DNA of 64,000 nucleotides from Ceriagrion tenellum (Eukaryota > Arthropoda > Insecta > Odonata > Coenagrionidae). The notes beneath the pieces are model-generated. The model was not told the DNA's origin. It ran no database searches and saw only the letters and a program-made list of their open reading frames with translations. Location: contig OY720636.1 in the NCBI GenBank assembly GCA_963169105.1, positions 137,197,747-137,261,746 on the forward strand. Reading direction: 5' to 3'. The translations under genes and the position numbers were made by a program. Below, one piece after another: positions 1 through 10,746 of the stretch; position 1 is the stretch's first letter; each line of letters opens with the position of its first letter.

Positions 1-1600
1 GGCTTCTTAAAGTGGAATATAACAAGAACAGTTATCTTGGTTAACTTGATAGCGACTCACTAATTTGATTCACTGTTTAGTAACTTAAATAAAGTATCGC
101 CATGGTCAATGCAAAGATTACCTCATTTTATATAACAATCATTTAGCAGAAGTTAACTGGCTGACATAATGAACTGACACAGAAAAAACAATTCAGAAGA
201 AGGTACTTACTTAGCTGTCTTTAGAAAGATGAAATGAATGACATTTTGCATTATGTAATACGATGCACATAACTTGAAGACCCATAAGAGAAAGTTTTGC
301 ATACATATTCTGTAGACTGCCTGATTCTAACAAACTTCTAGTTAAGGATGCAAAAGGATGGTAAAATTAATGTCAAATCTTGAATAAGAAATTAATAAGA
401 GAACCATCAATTCCACCACGAGCATTTAGGGATAACATGCACTAAATCTCTAAAAGATCACATACTTATGAAGGATTGTAAAGATGATATCACTCCCATT
501 AACAACAGCAGCAATAAGTTCTCACATTGATTTTGTGTAAGACATTAGGACATAAAGAAATTGTCTGAGAAAAGTGCATTTTGAAAGGGAAGAATTATCA
601 ATTCCTTATTTGATACTGTTTTTGAAATAATCTTAACCCTAGTGGATACTGGGGTGTCATAGAGGGTTGTAAATATGTACTTGTGATTAAGTTTTTACCA
701 CAATTACTTCTTCCGCATCTCCCAATGAGAAAAGCTGAAAGGTTTTTGAGGCCCAACTGTGGAAGGATGACCCCACTCCTACTTAACAAAACAAAAACCT
801 AGTTCCAACTGGCAATTTTTGCACCAGACTACTCGGATTGCTACTTGATCCTTCATTAAAAAGCTCATATCTTGTCTTATAACATCTCTGTATAGCAGTC
901 ACAAAAGCGCCTTTCACTGGCCTGTGGACGATTTTCGAACATGGACCTCAGAACTTTAAAAACCCTGCCTGGCAGGGGAGGAAGGTAGTAAATTGTGGAG
1001 TGTCAGAGAGTGAATCTTTTCTAGTTGGTGCCAACCTTAGTGCCTCAGTAAACTCCATGAGTCACAGCTACCTGGCATCTGATTTGTTACATTGTATTTA
1101 AACTACCATGCCTTGCACATAATAAGGAAGTGCACGGGTTAAAAATGGATTGATGAAGCAAGACCACTATCCTATTAACCTTTTATGTGTGCCTTGCACA
1201 TTGTAGTGCTCTGGACATCCTTGCAATTTTTGCTACAGTTCTTTTCAGAGCTCTTCACCTCCCTACTTTCATTTTATCTTTCTCCATAAAACTGCCCTCA
1301 TCCGGGCAATTCATTTGTCAGTTATTCATCTGTATCATTCATACATCACTCTCATTCACATATTTTGCCAGCCATTGTCTACATTGTTCATCCCTCATCC
1401 ATGTTGGCATGGATCCTGGGATAAGCATCAAAACTTGGAGGTAAGGTTATTCATAGCCAAGCCCATAAAGTAATTTTAAATTTAATTACTTTTATGAAGA
1501 AAGAGGTATCACAATTCTATGAAGAAAGGAAGACATCACAATTCCTCTAAAACAAGAAAGGGAGGTGGTTGCATCAGGGGTGTTTAAATGCTCTGCTTTG
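1..1600. other. unassigned sequence at the left edge
   Basis: I see no supported gene here. The 63-codon open frame at 598-789 on the minus strand and the 85-codon frame at 1187-1444 on the plus strand show no recognisable motif or splice context. This would be one place for the missing 3' exons of KTI12 (minus strand), but I looked for its conserved C-terminal pattern and did not find it. Confidence 0.4.
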
Positions 1601-2230
1601 TGGATTTTGCACGAGGGTTGTGTCATGAAAGACATTTCGCAAAGGATCTTTCAGAGCCCAAAAAAGTTCAAGCTACAAGGCAGAATCAGCAAGAAGATCA
1701 AGCATCTTCTTGCAAATTCAACAGTTAAGGATGCATGCCTGGTGTCTACCGTATACCCTGCGAGTGCGGAGAGGTGTATATTGGTGACACTAGCGGAACC
1801 ATAGAGACAAAAATTGAGGAACATTAACGGCACCTCCGGCTGTGTCAACCAGCAACATCGGAAGTCGCAGAACACCCCATTAACTTTGATCATGCCATTC
1901 GGTGGGAAGAGACGAAACAACTCGGCCTCTCCAAAGAGATAGGGACAGACTAACCAAAGAGGCAATTGAAATCCGCCTTGAGAGAAAGAATTTCAATAGA
2001 GACGAAGGGTTCCACTTAAGTAGGACCTGGAACCCAATCCTGAAAATGGCAGGAAAAGTGAAAATGCCTACACCACTGAAAACCGGCCTGACCTGAGAGA
2101 CTTCCTATATAGACTTGGCACCTTGACACCCAGCATCAACGGCCCTGATGACGATGGAAAAGTCTTCCATCGCAACGCCTGCAACGAAGAAGATGGAGCA
2201 TCTAACCCGGACAGAAACCCGAGAAAAAAT
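1600..2230 (+). mobile_element. Penelope-like element fragment (GIY-YIG end)
   Basis: Frames at 1640-2060 read through a degenerate GIY-YIG endonuclease with GVYRIPCECGEVYIG near 1738-1785, then an ETKIEEH helix followed by a stop, then RHLRLCQ and SEVAEH. After a frameshift the text continues with IEIRLERKNFNRDEGF and a TWNP motif near 2030. Penelope-like elements carry this endonuclease after the reverse transcriptase. Only the RT-endonuclease linker and the endonuclease remain. The sequence from 2150 to 2185 has a short hairpin (GATGGAAAAGTCTTCCATC) of the type seen in PLE terminal repeats. The copy is truncated at its 5' side and carries at least one stop and one frameshift, so it is inactive. 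Confidence 0.72.
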
Positions 2231-2769
2231 TTACTGCTATTCATGCTTACTGTAATTTCTTGCCTGGTCCCTTTTTTCAATTATTCCAGACCCCATCCAT
2301 CTGATTTTATCCATCATTCTACCTTACTTAAATGGTTGAAGTAATCACACCAACAACAGTCTCTTTTTAAGGATGTTTTTCTAGTACTTTCAGTGCTCCA
2401 GGTAGAAAAAGAGATAAAACATTCCAACCTAAAAACAGAGGCTATTAGAAATTTCACGGGCCAATTCCTATAAGCAGTCCATTATCCTGATTCCTAAGGT
2501 TTTTTCACTAGTTATCTCCCAGTGATACCTTGGGTGGTTCCCATTAGTAGAGCTCTCCAGGTCTTAGGAACTCACAAACCTCCCCAATCCATGATGGTGG
2601 TGACCCAAGGAGAGGTAAAAAAGTTTTCATTTGACAAAATTATGCTTAATCAATTAAGCACACAATGTTATGTCTTCTTATGAAGAGGGAAATGAGGTGC
2701 CATGATGGAAACACCAGTTCCCACACAAACACCCCAATGAGCGTTGCTGGGCTTGGTTTAAATTAGGAG
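2231..2769. other. unassigned spacer
   Basis: Between the PLE fragment and the RTE-like LINE I see no open frame with a recognisable product and no clear repeat. Confidence 0.35.
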
Positions 2770-2780
2770 AGTTTTATGAA

Positions 2781-3653
2781 TTGGCTATGTATGATGAGAG
2801 ATTGAGGGAGTTAGTGTGGGAAACGAGAGTGATGAGGGGTGCTGAATGTGGAACAGACCACTATTTGGTACTCTCCAAAGTGAATCTGGGCAGAAAGTGG
2901 GTTCCAAGAAAGAATGTTGCGAGTAAGCAGTTGAGATTAAAAGTGGAGAGGTTGCTGGACAGTGAGGTAAGAATGCAGTATGGTTGCATGCTTAAGGATG
3001 CTCTATCCTTGAAGCAGAGAGAATGGGATGAGTATATCAGAAACAAGAATAAGAATGATGCGTGGGAGTGTTTGAAAGGAGTGATTGTAGAATGTGCTGA
3101 AAGTGTATGTGGAAAAGGAGTGGTAGGAAGAATGAAAGGTGATGCTTGGTGGAATGAAGAAGTGAAAATTGCAGTCAGGGAAAAGAAAGAGGCATACAAG
3201 AATATGATTGCTGCCAAATCTGAGGAAGAGCGTACTAAGGCATGTGAGATTTACAGAAAGAAAAAGAATGAATGCAAAATGGTCATGAAAGAGAACAAGG
3301 AAAGAATGTGTGCAGATGAAGCTAGCAAGATGCAGAGTGATTTTGAAGGCAATAAAAAGCTGTTTTGGAAGTGGGTAGAAAGGGCTAAGATTGGTGAATG
3401 TAGGGGAATGAATTTGGTTAAGAACAAAAGTGGAGAGATCTCGTGGGATGAGAGCAATATCAGGGACTGCTGGAGGGAGTATTCTAAAGAATTATACAAT
3501 AATGTAGCAGGCGCTGAGGATGAGCCTTGCCAAGTCGTATGTAAGAATATGATTATGGAAAAGGAGATCAGTAAGAATGAGGTCATAACAGCATTGAGAG
3601 TATTGAAAAATGGGAAGGCTGCAGGCGTAGATGGGATATCCAGTGAGATGTAA
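2781..3653 (+). pseudogene. RTE-like endonuclease end and RT N-terminal region
   Basis: A 290-codon open stretch. It opens with the last endonuclease motif (TDHYLVL), continues with a Lys/Glu-rich connector (DAWWNEEVKIAVREKKEAY) and ends in the first RT block at NGKAAGVDGIS. The true frame then breaks; the next RT block resumes in another frame at 3684 (CELYNLC, VPVDWKNAIIILLYKG). The Met at 2781 is internal to the ancestral protein and not a real start. Part of a dead non-LTR retrotransposon. Confidence 0.7.
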
Positions 3654-3683
3654 AGGTGTGGGTGTAATTTACTCATTTGTCGG

Positions 3684-3980
3684 TTGTGTGAACTGTATAA
3701 TTTATGCTTACAGGCTTCTGTTGTTCCAGTGGATTGGAAAAATGCTATCATCATTCTATTGTACAAAGGGATGGGAGGAAAGACTGAATATAATAATTAT
3801 CAGGCCACTAGTTTATTTAGCATTCTAGGAAAAGAGTTAAGCAAAATTTTAATTGAAAGAGAGAGGAATATTACTTCTGACAGAATATGGGGTGTGCAGT
3901 GTGGGTTAAAGCCTGGGAGAGAAAGTAGTGACCAGCTTTTCATGCTTCAGCAAGTGACAGAAAAATGTATGGGTATCTGA
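3684..3980 (+). pseudogene. RTE-like RT fingers segment
   Basis: Contains VPVDWKNAIIILLYKG, a degenerate NNY..SLFSILGKELSKILIER block and a PGR..SDQLF motif, which together are the finger blocks of a LINE reverse transcriptase. A stop at 3978 interrupts the frame just before the catalytic DLEKAYDRV block at 4005. Confidence 0.65.
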
Positions 3981-4004
3981 AAGAAAAAGTACTGTGCGAT
4001 TGCT

Positions 4005-4606
4005 GATTTAGAGAAGGCATATGACAGGGTGAATAGAAAGAAGTTGTGGAAGGTTGTGAAGGTTTTTTTTTGATTTTTCAGATCTGGTCCCGTAAAGGTC
4101 ACACAAATCCACAGGGGAGGAGGATGCCTCGGTAGCTTAACTGGCTAAAGCACTCGGCTGGAAATCGAGGGATCCGGGTTTGAATCCCGGTCCAGGCGGA
4201 TGATTTTTTTCTCTGTGGAATTTCGCACAAGGTTTTGAAGGACTATGGAGTGAATGCGCAGTTATTGAATGTTATGATGGCGATGTATGATAATAGTAAG
4301 GCAAGGGTGAGAGTTAACAGGGTTTTGAGAGACTGGTTTGCAAGAAAACAGGGCATAAAGCAAGGATGCGTAAAGTCACCATGGCTGTTTAATGTGTTTA
4401 TGGATAAATGTGTCAGAGATGGATGTAGTGAAAACAACAGTGTTTTGATTGGAAATGTAAACGTGCGAGTTCTACTATATGTGGATGATGCTGTTTTGAT
4501 CTCAGAGAGCCAAGAGAGATAACAGAAGCTCTAAGATAAGTTTTGTGAATCAACAGAGAAAATGGAATTGAGGGTAAATGCATGAAAGACTAAAGTAGTA
4601 GTTTTT
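4005..4606 (+). repeat. tandem duplication inside the RTE-like LINE, copy 1
   Basis: Runs from GATTTAGAGAAGG (start of the DLEKAYDRVNRKK block) to the KTKVVVF block. The same coding segment then restarts at 4607 with GATTTAGAGAAGGCC, so DLEKAYDR directly follows KTKVVVF. Copy 2 ends near 10335, where KTKVVVF is followed by the ancestral continuation (GATAAGG). The shared GAT at both junctions looks like microhomology at the breakpoint. Copy 1 contains a tRNA-like insertion (4063-4228); copy 2 contains the 5.3 kb LINE. Confidence 0.75.
4063..4228 (+). mobile_element. tRNA-like retroposon (SINE-like) insertion
   Basis: A 166-bp insert flanked by a 13-bp direct repeat with one mismatch (AAGGTTGTGAAGG at 4050-4062; AAGGTTTTGAAGG at 4229-4241). 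It interrupts the KLWKV..DYGV codons of the host RT. Its core at 4126-4197 folds as a tRNA: A box TAGCTTAACTGG, B box GGTTTGAATCC, and acceptor ends GCC / GGC. A T-run follows at 4203-4210. The tRNA-like core lies near the 3' side and is bracketed by imperfect inverted repeats (AATCCACAG near 4107, CTGTGGAATT near 4213), which is not the usual SINE layout. Confidence 0.7.
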
Positions 4607-5206
4607 GATTTAGAGAAGGCCTATGATAGAATAAACAGAAAGAAGTTGTGGAAGGTTTTGATGGACTATGGAGTGGGTGGCCAGTTGATGTATGTTATGA
4701 TGGCAATGTATGATATTAGTAAGGCAAGTGTGAGAGTTAATGGGGTTCTGAGTGATTGGTTTGCCATAAAACAGGGTGTAAAGTAAGGATGCGTAATGTT
4801 ACCATGGCTGTTTAATGCATTTATGGATGTGTTAGAGAGGCAAGTAGTGAAAATGACGTTGTTTTTATTGGAAATATAGGGGGCGAGGGATGTGTGATCC
4901 CAGGGTGGGCAGCTGAGCAGAACATGCTCACTGCCCACCAAGACCGTCATGCGTGGTGAAGAGCCACATCCTCCACGAGGTGCCCCTGGTTTTCGCTGAA
5001 CATGACGGATCTAGACCCGGCTGGTCGATAACTAGCTCCCTTCACTACGGTGACTCCCCGTGCCAATGGTGACCACGTCTGCAGGGCGGAGGGTAAGAAG
5101 TCATTAACGGGGAAACTCCGGATACTGGGCGACCTCCGGTTTTACTTAGCCTTACCCATGCAAGCGGGGCTCTGTGTGGGTGGACCATTTATTTCCCTAG
5201 CTGCTC

Positions 5207-6484
5207 GTGGGATTTTCTATGGAACAAAAATCAAAACAAAACCTTCCGGAGGTTGCCGCAAGGCGAACTCCACCTATGGACGCAAGTCCTATGTCTCTGG
5301 GGACGGAGGATGCACTGTTGAGGAGCCCCGTTGGGGAGCCCAACGGAAGCGCCTCCTCCTCTCTTCCCATAACCCAGGGAGTCCCCTTGAGGGATCCCAA
5401 ACCTTCCTGTCACCCCTCTGGAGCAGTGGAGCAGGAAGAAATGCTGTCGGACTCCTCTGAGTCTACCTTGAAGGCTGTACCAGGGTCCCCTAAGTCAGAC
5501 TCGGAAGCCTCCATCATTACGCTGGGGAGTATTTCCAATAAAATGGAAAAGCTCACCACCAAATCTAAGGAAAGCGGCGCAGCCAGGAGAAGACGGAGAA
5601 GAGAAAGAGACAGACTGCACGCAAACAAGGCCACAACCTCAAGGGGTCCTGCGGTCCCTCGCACTGGGGGAAAAACCGGTGATGGCAACGTCACCGGCAG
5701 ATCTCCTAGGTTGCGGGCGGACCCTGCTGGGAACCCAAGAGGTGCGCCTCAGAAAAGAACGAGGGCCCCAGGGGATACCCCTACCAACTTGGCACAGGAT
5801 GCCAAGAAACCAAGAGTTTCATCTTACGCGCAGGCCGCTAAATCGGCCGACTTCAAGAAGATGGCGATTGTGCCCGTCTCCTATCCGGAGGTGATGATGA
5901 ACGAGGAGTGGCACAAACTGGCCGTCGCAAGGCTCGAGGAGCTGTGGGACACAGTCCCAGCGGACCAGGAGGTTCCTCTTATCGAAGCCAATAGGCTCAT
6001 AAATGGGGCAGTGGAATTTGCGTGTGCGAATGAATACACTGCCAATTGGCTGGTAGAAGCAGCGAAACGTATGGGACCCTTCGGCGAAACCAACGTTAAG
6101 GCTGTGGATGCCGATAGCCTCATAAAGAGGAGAAGGATGATGGTGTGGGTTCCTGGTCTCAGCAAGCCCGACGTCAGAACTCTCCTGGACAGAATGAGGA
6201 AGTCCAACCCGGGTCTCCAGACAGTCCTCTGGAGACCTTATGAGCGGAAGGAGGTGAGCCAAGGTACGAGGTTCGTCCTCGGAGTCGATGAGCCCTCTGC
6301 CTCCTTCATAGCAAGCCCAGAATTCCGGGGAAATGTCGGCATGCAGAAGGCTGAGATAACTTTCCTGGTAAAGACGGGCGAACCCGAGGAACCCCAAGAG
6401 ACCCCAGAGGTGGAAGGGGTTGACACCGAGAAAAAGGATCAGCATGGCGGGCATCCATTGCCTCCAGGCCAATCTTCAGCATAG
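5207..6484 (+). CDS. LINE ORF1 protein (nucleic-acid-binding, DUF4780-like)
   Basis: 425 codons, intact. The N-terminal half is low-complexity with Ser/Pro stretches and a strongly basic run (AARRRRRRERDR, about residues 125-136). The C-terminal half (about 215-395) is a folded region with VSYAQAAK-like text, EANRLINGAVEFA, RRRMMVWVPGL and VLWRPYERKE, which resembles the DUF4780-type ORF1 domain of arthropod LINEs. I see no CCHC zinc knuckle. By family knowledge ORF1 proteins bind the element RNA to form the transposition particle. ORF2 starts 41 bp before this stop, in another frame. The ATG at 5207 was chosen because it opens the frame; 5219 is an alternative. Confidence 0.7.
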   Translation: MGFSMEQKSKQNLPEVAARRTPPMDASPMSLGTEDALLRSPVGEPNGSASSSLPITQGVPLRDPKPSCHPSGAVEQEEMLSDSSESTLKAVPGSPKSDSEASIITLGSISNKMEKLTTKSKESGAARRRRRRERDRLHANKATTSRGPAVPRTGGKTGDGNVTGRSPRLRADPAGNPRGAPQKRTRAPGDTPTNLAQDAKKPRVSSYAQAAKSADFKKMAIVPVSYPEVMMNEEWHKLAVARLEELWDTVPADQEVPLIEANRLINGAVEFACANEYTANWLVEAAKRMGPFGETNVKAVDADSLIKRRRMMVWVPGLSKPDVRTLLDRMRKSNPGLQTVLWRPYERKEVSQGTRFVLGVDEPSASFIASPEFRGNVGMQKAEITFLVKTGEPEEPQETPEVEGVDTEKKDQHGGHPLPPGQSSA

Positions 6485-7901
6485 TAGGGCCGCCTCGGGG
6501 GTCCTGCAAAGGATCCTCTCGGAAGGTAAGGTAAAAATCGCTTTGATTCAAGAACCCTGGGCTTTCCAGGGCAGAGTCAGAGGCTTGAACATGACCAAGG
6601 GTAAAGTATTTTATTGTACCTCGGTCGACAGACCAAGAGCTTGTATCTTTGTTAATGGGTTAAATGCTATACATTTACCCGAATTTACCACCAGGGACCA
6701 AGCAGCAGCTGTGCTGAGTCTTGGGGACCATGGGAACGAAAGGAGGATGGCGATTTGCTCGACATACCTCCCATATGATGCTCCAGGACCACCACCCTCG
6801 GAGGAACTGGAGAGATTGGTAAGATTTTGTCTGGCCAAAAAATGGGACCTCCTCGTTGGGTGCGATGCCAACTCTCACCATTTTGTGTGGGGAAGCAGAG
6901 ACACCAACAACAGAGGGGAGGCACTTCTTGAGTATCTCATGTCTACGGACTTAACCATTCTTAATAAAGGATCACGACCAACTTTTTCTAACAGATCAAG
7001 GGAAGAAGTGATCGATATTACTCTCTGCACCAACTCAATGGTGAATAGCGTGGTAGGGTGGAAAGTGTCGAGTGAAGCTTCTCTCTCTGATCACCGGCAC
7101 ATACAATTCACCCTTCTGGAAGCCAGCAACAGGCTGACAACATACAGGAACCCCAGATCAACTGACTGGGGGAAGTACAGGCAAATACTGGAGGGGATGC
7201 TCTCAGAAGCCCCCACCTTTAAATTTAGGAAAGTGGACGAGATAGATGCTGCCGTGGAGTTCCTCCAGGAAAGCATCATCACATCCTACGAAGCTAGCTG
7301 CCCTTTAAAAACCAGGAAAGAAGGCTGTAATCTACCCTGGTGGGGCACAGAACTCGAACATCTCCGGAAGGAGACGCGAAAACTCTTTAACAAAGCAAAG
7401 AGAACCACCCTGACCAGGGACTGGGATAACTATAGAGCAGCCCAGCGAAAATACAGAGCGACCATCAAGCGCTCCAAAAGAGAATCTTGGAAGAACTTCT
7501 GCGAGAGCATGGAAGGTGTTCCACAGCTAGCTAGATTTCACAAAATCATTGCGAAGGACCCAGAAGCAGGGGTAGGGTCTCTTCTGCTTCCCTCTGGTGA
7601 ATTCACGTCATCAGACAAGGAAGCACTAAAGCTTATGCTGGAGACCCATTTTCCAGGCTCCATGGAGGTCGAGATGCACCTAAGGAGGCCCCCCAGCCGT
7701 CCAGCCAGGACGGAATGGAGATTGGCCTCCAGCATCATCACGTACAACGCTACTAGATGGGCGATAACAAGTTTCAGCCCGTATAAATCTGCTGGTGAAG
7801 ATGGCATCTTCCCGGCACTTCTGCAAGAGGGACAGAATCTAGTGCTGCTACCAATTGTCAGAATCTTTCGATCCTGCCTGGCATATGGGTACGTCCCTTA
7901 A
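6444..7901 (+). pseudogene. LINE ORF2, 5' part: AP-type endonuclease and RT start
   Basis: The start at ATG 6444 begins MAGIHCLQANLQHS, the usual opening of such ORF2s. Endonuclease motifs follow: IALIQEPW (about residue 33), VGCDANSHHFVWGS (about 140), RPTFSNRS..VIDITL (about 180) and the catalytic SDHRHIQF (about 214). A connector with basic helices leads to the first RT block (KSAGEDGIFPALLQEG) near residue 455. The frame ends at TAA 7899-7901; the protein text continues in the next frame from about 7900, so a single-base indel near 7895-7900 breaks ORF2. The endonuclease itself looks intact. Confidence 0.75.
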
Positions 7902-10083
7902 AACATGGAGGATTACAAAAGTCGTCTTTATACCCAAACCAGGAAAGACAGACTACACCAAGGCTGACTCCTTCCGTGGCATCAGCCTCATATCCTTCAT
8001 GCTGAAAGCAATGGAGAAAATAGTAGACAGATACATCAGGGAAGGACCACTGAAAGAAAATCCCCTACACCTGAACCAACATGCCTATCAAAAAGGCAAA
8101 TCAGTTGAGACAGCACTCCACAACCTTGTTACCAAGGTAGAAGGGGTACTGGAACATGGGATGTACGGCTTGGGCACTTTCCTTGACGTGGAAGGAGCCT
8201 TCAACAATACATCTTTTGATCAAATCTGCCTTGCAGCCAGAAGACATGGTGTTCACGCACACATTGTCAACTGGATCAGGCTAATGCTTGAAGAAAGGAT
8301 CGTCAAGGCCGCTCTTGGGGAGAGCACGATGGTGGTGGCTGTGACTCGTGGATGCCCTCAGGGGGGAGTTCTGTCTCCTCTGCTATGGAACATGGTGGTC
8401 GATGGCCTCATTTCAACATTGAATAAGACTGGAGCCTACACCCAGGGGTATGCAGATGACGTAGCAATACTCATCACTGGCAGATACCTCAATACCGTTT
8501 CGACACTAATGCAGAAAGCTCTGGACAAAACGATGAGCTGGTGTAATGAGACAGGGCTGACTGTTAACCCAGGAAAAACAAAACTCGTATTGTTTACCAA
8601 TAAGAGAAAAAGGGAAGGACTCATACTACCTTCATTACAAGGAAGGCTTCTACAACCTTCAACAACAGTAAAATACCTAGGAGTCCTCCTGGACTCCAAA
8701 CTTAACTGGGGGGCACACCTTGAGGAGAAAACCAAGAAAGCATGCGCCTCCCTATGGACATGCAGGAGAGCCCTAGGTAAAACCTGGGGACTTCAACCAA
8801 AGGCCATCAGCTGGATCTATTCAGCTGTAGTAAAACCCAGCTTCCTACACTGTTCAATAGTCTGGTGGAGGAAAACGCGGCAATGCACCGCAAAGAAAAA
8901 ATTGAACCACCTGCAAAGAATGGCCTGTATGGGCATCACGGGGGCAATGAAGACTACCCCTTCTTTAGCTCTGGAAACCCTACTGGGACTCTCTCCACTG
9001 AACATGGAAGTAGAAGCCCAAGCCAGGGTAGCAGCATATCGTCTCAAGAGACTGGGACAGTGGAACGACAGGGGAAACCCATTCGGACACAGAAAAATAT
9101 GGCAGGAGCTTAAGGAGTCAAGCCCCATCTTTGAGATGGGCTCGGACTCAATAACAGCTTCACTCACTGCACCCCCACTCTTCAAAATCCACTTCCCAGG
9201 GAGGGAATGGTGGACAAAGGAAAGGGATAAAGACCTCCACAATGGAGCCCAACTATGGTTTACCGACGGCTCCAGAAAGGAAGGAAAAGCAGGAGCTGGC
9301 GTTTATTGCCAGCGCCCACACAAAAGACTCACCATCTCGTTGGGAGAATATGCAACGGTCTTTCAAGCAGAGGTCTATGCTCTGCTGACCTGCGCTCACG
9401 TGGTCAAGGAAACAGGTCTCAAAGGCAGACCAATTCACATATGCTCTGACAGCCAAGCTGCCCTAAAGGCCCTGGTGTCACCATGGTGCAAGTCAAGACT
9501 ACTTCTTGAATGCCGTAATGCGCTCAACTCATTGAATAGTCTCGGAAAGGTGGAACTTTTCTGGGTCCCAGGACACATGGGCATAACCGGAAATGAGATA
9601 GCGGACCAACTCGCTAGAGAAGGCTCAAATAACTCCCCGATAGGACCTGAGCCTTTCATCCCAATTGCACCCTCAACAGGGATAACAGAGATCAAGGAGT
9701 GGCGCCTTGCCCGCCATTCTGAGATCTGGCAGAACACACAGGGGCTCAGACAAGCCAAGCTCCTGATTGAAGGACCAAAACTGGGACTGGCTAGAAGACT
9801 CATTTTATTAAATAGAAGTCAACTACGTACGATAGTGGGACTCCTAACTGGACACTATCACGTCATGAGGCACCTCCACCTTCTGAAGCTGGTGGATTCT
9901 GCCAGATGCAGGTGGTGCGAAGAAGAGGACGAGACAACATCTCACATCCTCTGCGACTGCCCGGCCCTGATGAGGACTAGAATTAGGCACCTGGGATCAC
10001 CCTTTTTGGAACCAGCTGAAGTTAGGGGTATCCCCATTGAGGACATTCTGGCCTTCAGTAAGGCCATCAATCTCTTTGGGTGA
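7898..10083 (+). pseudogene. LINE ORF2, 3' part: reverse transcriptase, RNase H, zinc knuckle
   Basis: About 728 codons open to the stop at 10081-10083. RT blocks in order: VVFIPKPGK, SFRGISLISF, FLDVEGAFNNTSFD (catalytic Asp), GCPQGGVLSPLLW, QGYADDVAIL (catalytic Asp pair), GKTKLVLF and YLGVLLDSKLNW. RNase H follows: WFTDGSRKEGKAGAG, QAEVYALL, ICSDSQAALKAL and WVPGHMGITGNEIADQLA, with the acidic residues present. A C-terminal CRWCEEEDETTSHILCDC motif is the usual CCHC finger of these ORF2s. All catalytic motifs are present; only the upstream frameshift separates it from the endonuclease. Confidence 0.78.
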
Positions 10084-10395
10084 TACAAACATGGTGGTCA
10101 GCACAAAGGACCAACAGGTCTAGGTGCCCCAGGTCCTCCTCGAGGAACTCCACCACAAGTCAATCTAATCTAATCTATTGGAAATATAAAAATGCGAGTT
10201 CTACTATATGCGGATGATGCTGTCTTGATCTCAGAGAGCCAACAGGGATTACAGAAGCTCCAAGATAAGTTTAGTGAATCAACAGAGAGAATGGAATTGA
10301 GGGTAAATGCGTGAAAGACTAAAGTAGTAGTTTTTGATAAGGGGAACTAGGAGAATAACTGTGTGATGAGGGCGAATGGTTAAGTAATTTAAGAA

Positions 10396-10746
10396 GTGGG
10401 TGGTTTTGTGTACTTAGGTAAGATGTATGCGAAAGATGGAAAAATAGATGAGGAGATAAAGAGATGTAAGGTGGCTGGAAGGAAAGTGGTAGGTAGCATG
10501 AGGAGCATATCATGGAATGAGTGCCTGTCTAAGGAAGCAAAAATCACCGTGTACAAAAGTGTACTTCTCCCCACTTTGTTGTATGGTAGTGAAACATGGG
10601 TATGTCAGGATAAACATAAGATCAGGCTAAACGCCGTGGGTATGAGTTATCTGAGGAGTGTTTGCAGCAAAATTAGGATGAATAGGGCCAGGAATGATTG
10701 GGTAATAAATCTATGTGGGTTAGATGCTCCAGTAATGGACATGTAG
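10396..10746 (+). pseudogene. RTE-like LINE C-terminal region
   Basis: Carries GGFVYLGKMYAKDGKIDEEIKRC, CLSKEAKITVYKSVLLPTLLYGSETWV and MSYLRSVCSKIRMNRARND. After a stop at 10744 the text continues with LHWFGHVVRMNESR and RGRPRKL up to about 10960. This is the 3' continuation of the LINE that begins at 2770, displaced by the 5.3 kb insertion. Confidence 0.68.

Larger units (their letters stand above)
4879..10176 (+). mobile_element. nearly full-length two-ORF LINE (RNase H type, LOA/I-like)
   Basis: A 5.3 kb non-LTR retrotransposon flanked by a 12-bp target duplication, ATTGGAAATATA, at 4867-4878 and 10177-10188. It ends in a short tandem TCTAA tail at about 10160-10176 and not in poly(A). 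It has an untranslated leader (4879-5206), ORF1 (5207-6484), an overlapping ORF2 with endonuclease, RT and RNase H domains, and a short 3' UTR. It is far less decayed than the host LINE: one frameshift near 7898 is the only break I see. The clade is inferred from the RNase H domain after RT and the tail; I, LOA, R1 and Outcast-type families remain possible. Confidence 0.85.

Noticed and set aside
598..789. Possible minus-strand exon
   Set aside because: Open for 63 codons but with no recognised motif and no match to the missing KTI12 C-terminus.
4126..4197. A functional tRNA gene
   Set aside because: The A and B boxes and a cloverleaf-like fold are present, but the acceptor stem has mismatches and it sits in a 166-bp insert with target duplications, so it is a tRNA-derived retroposon.
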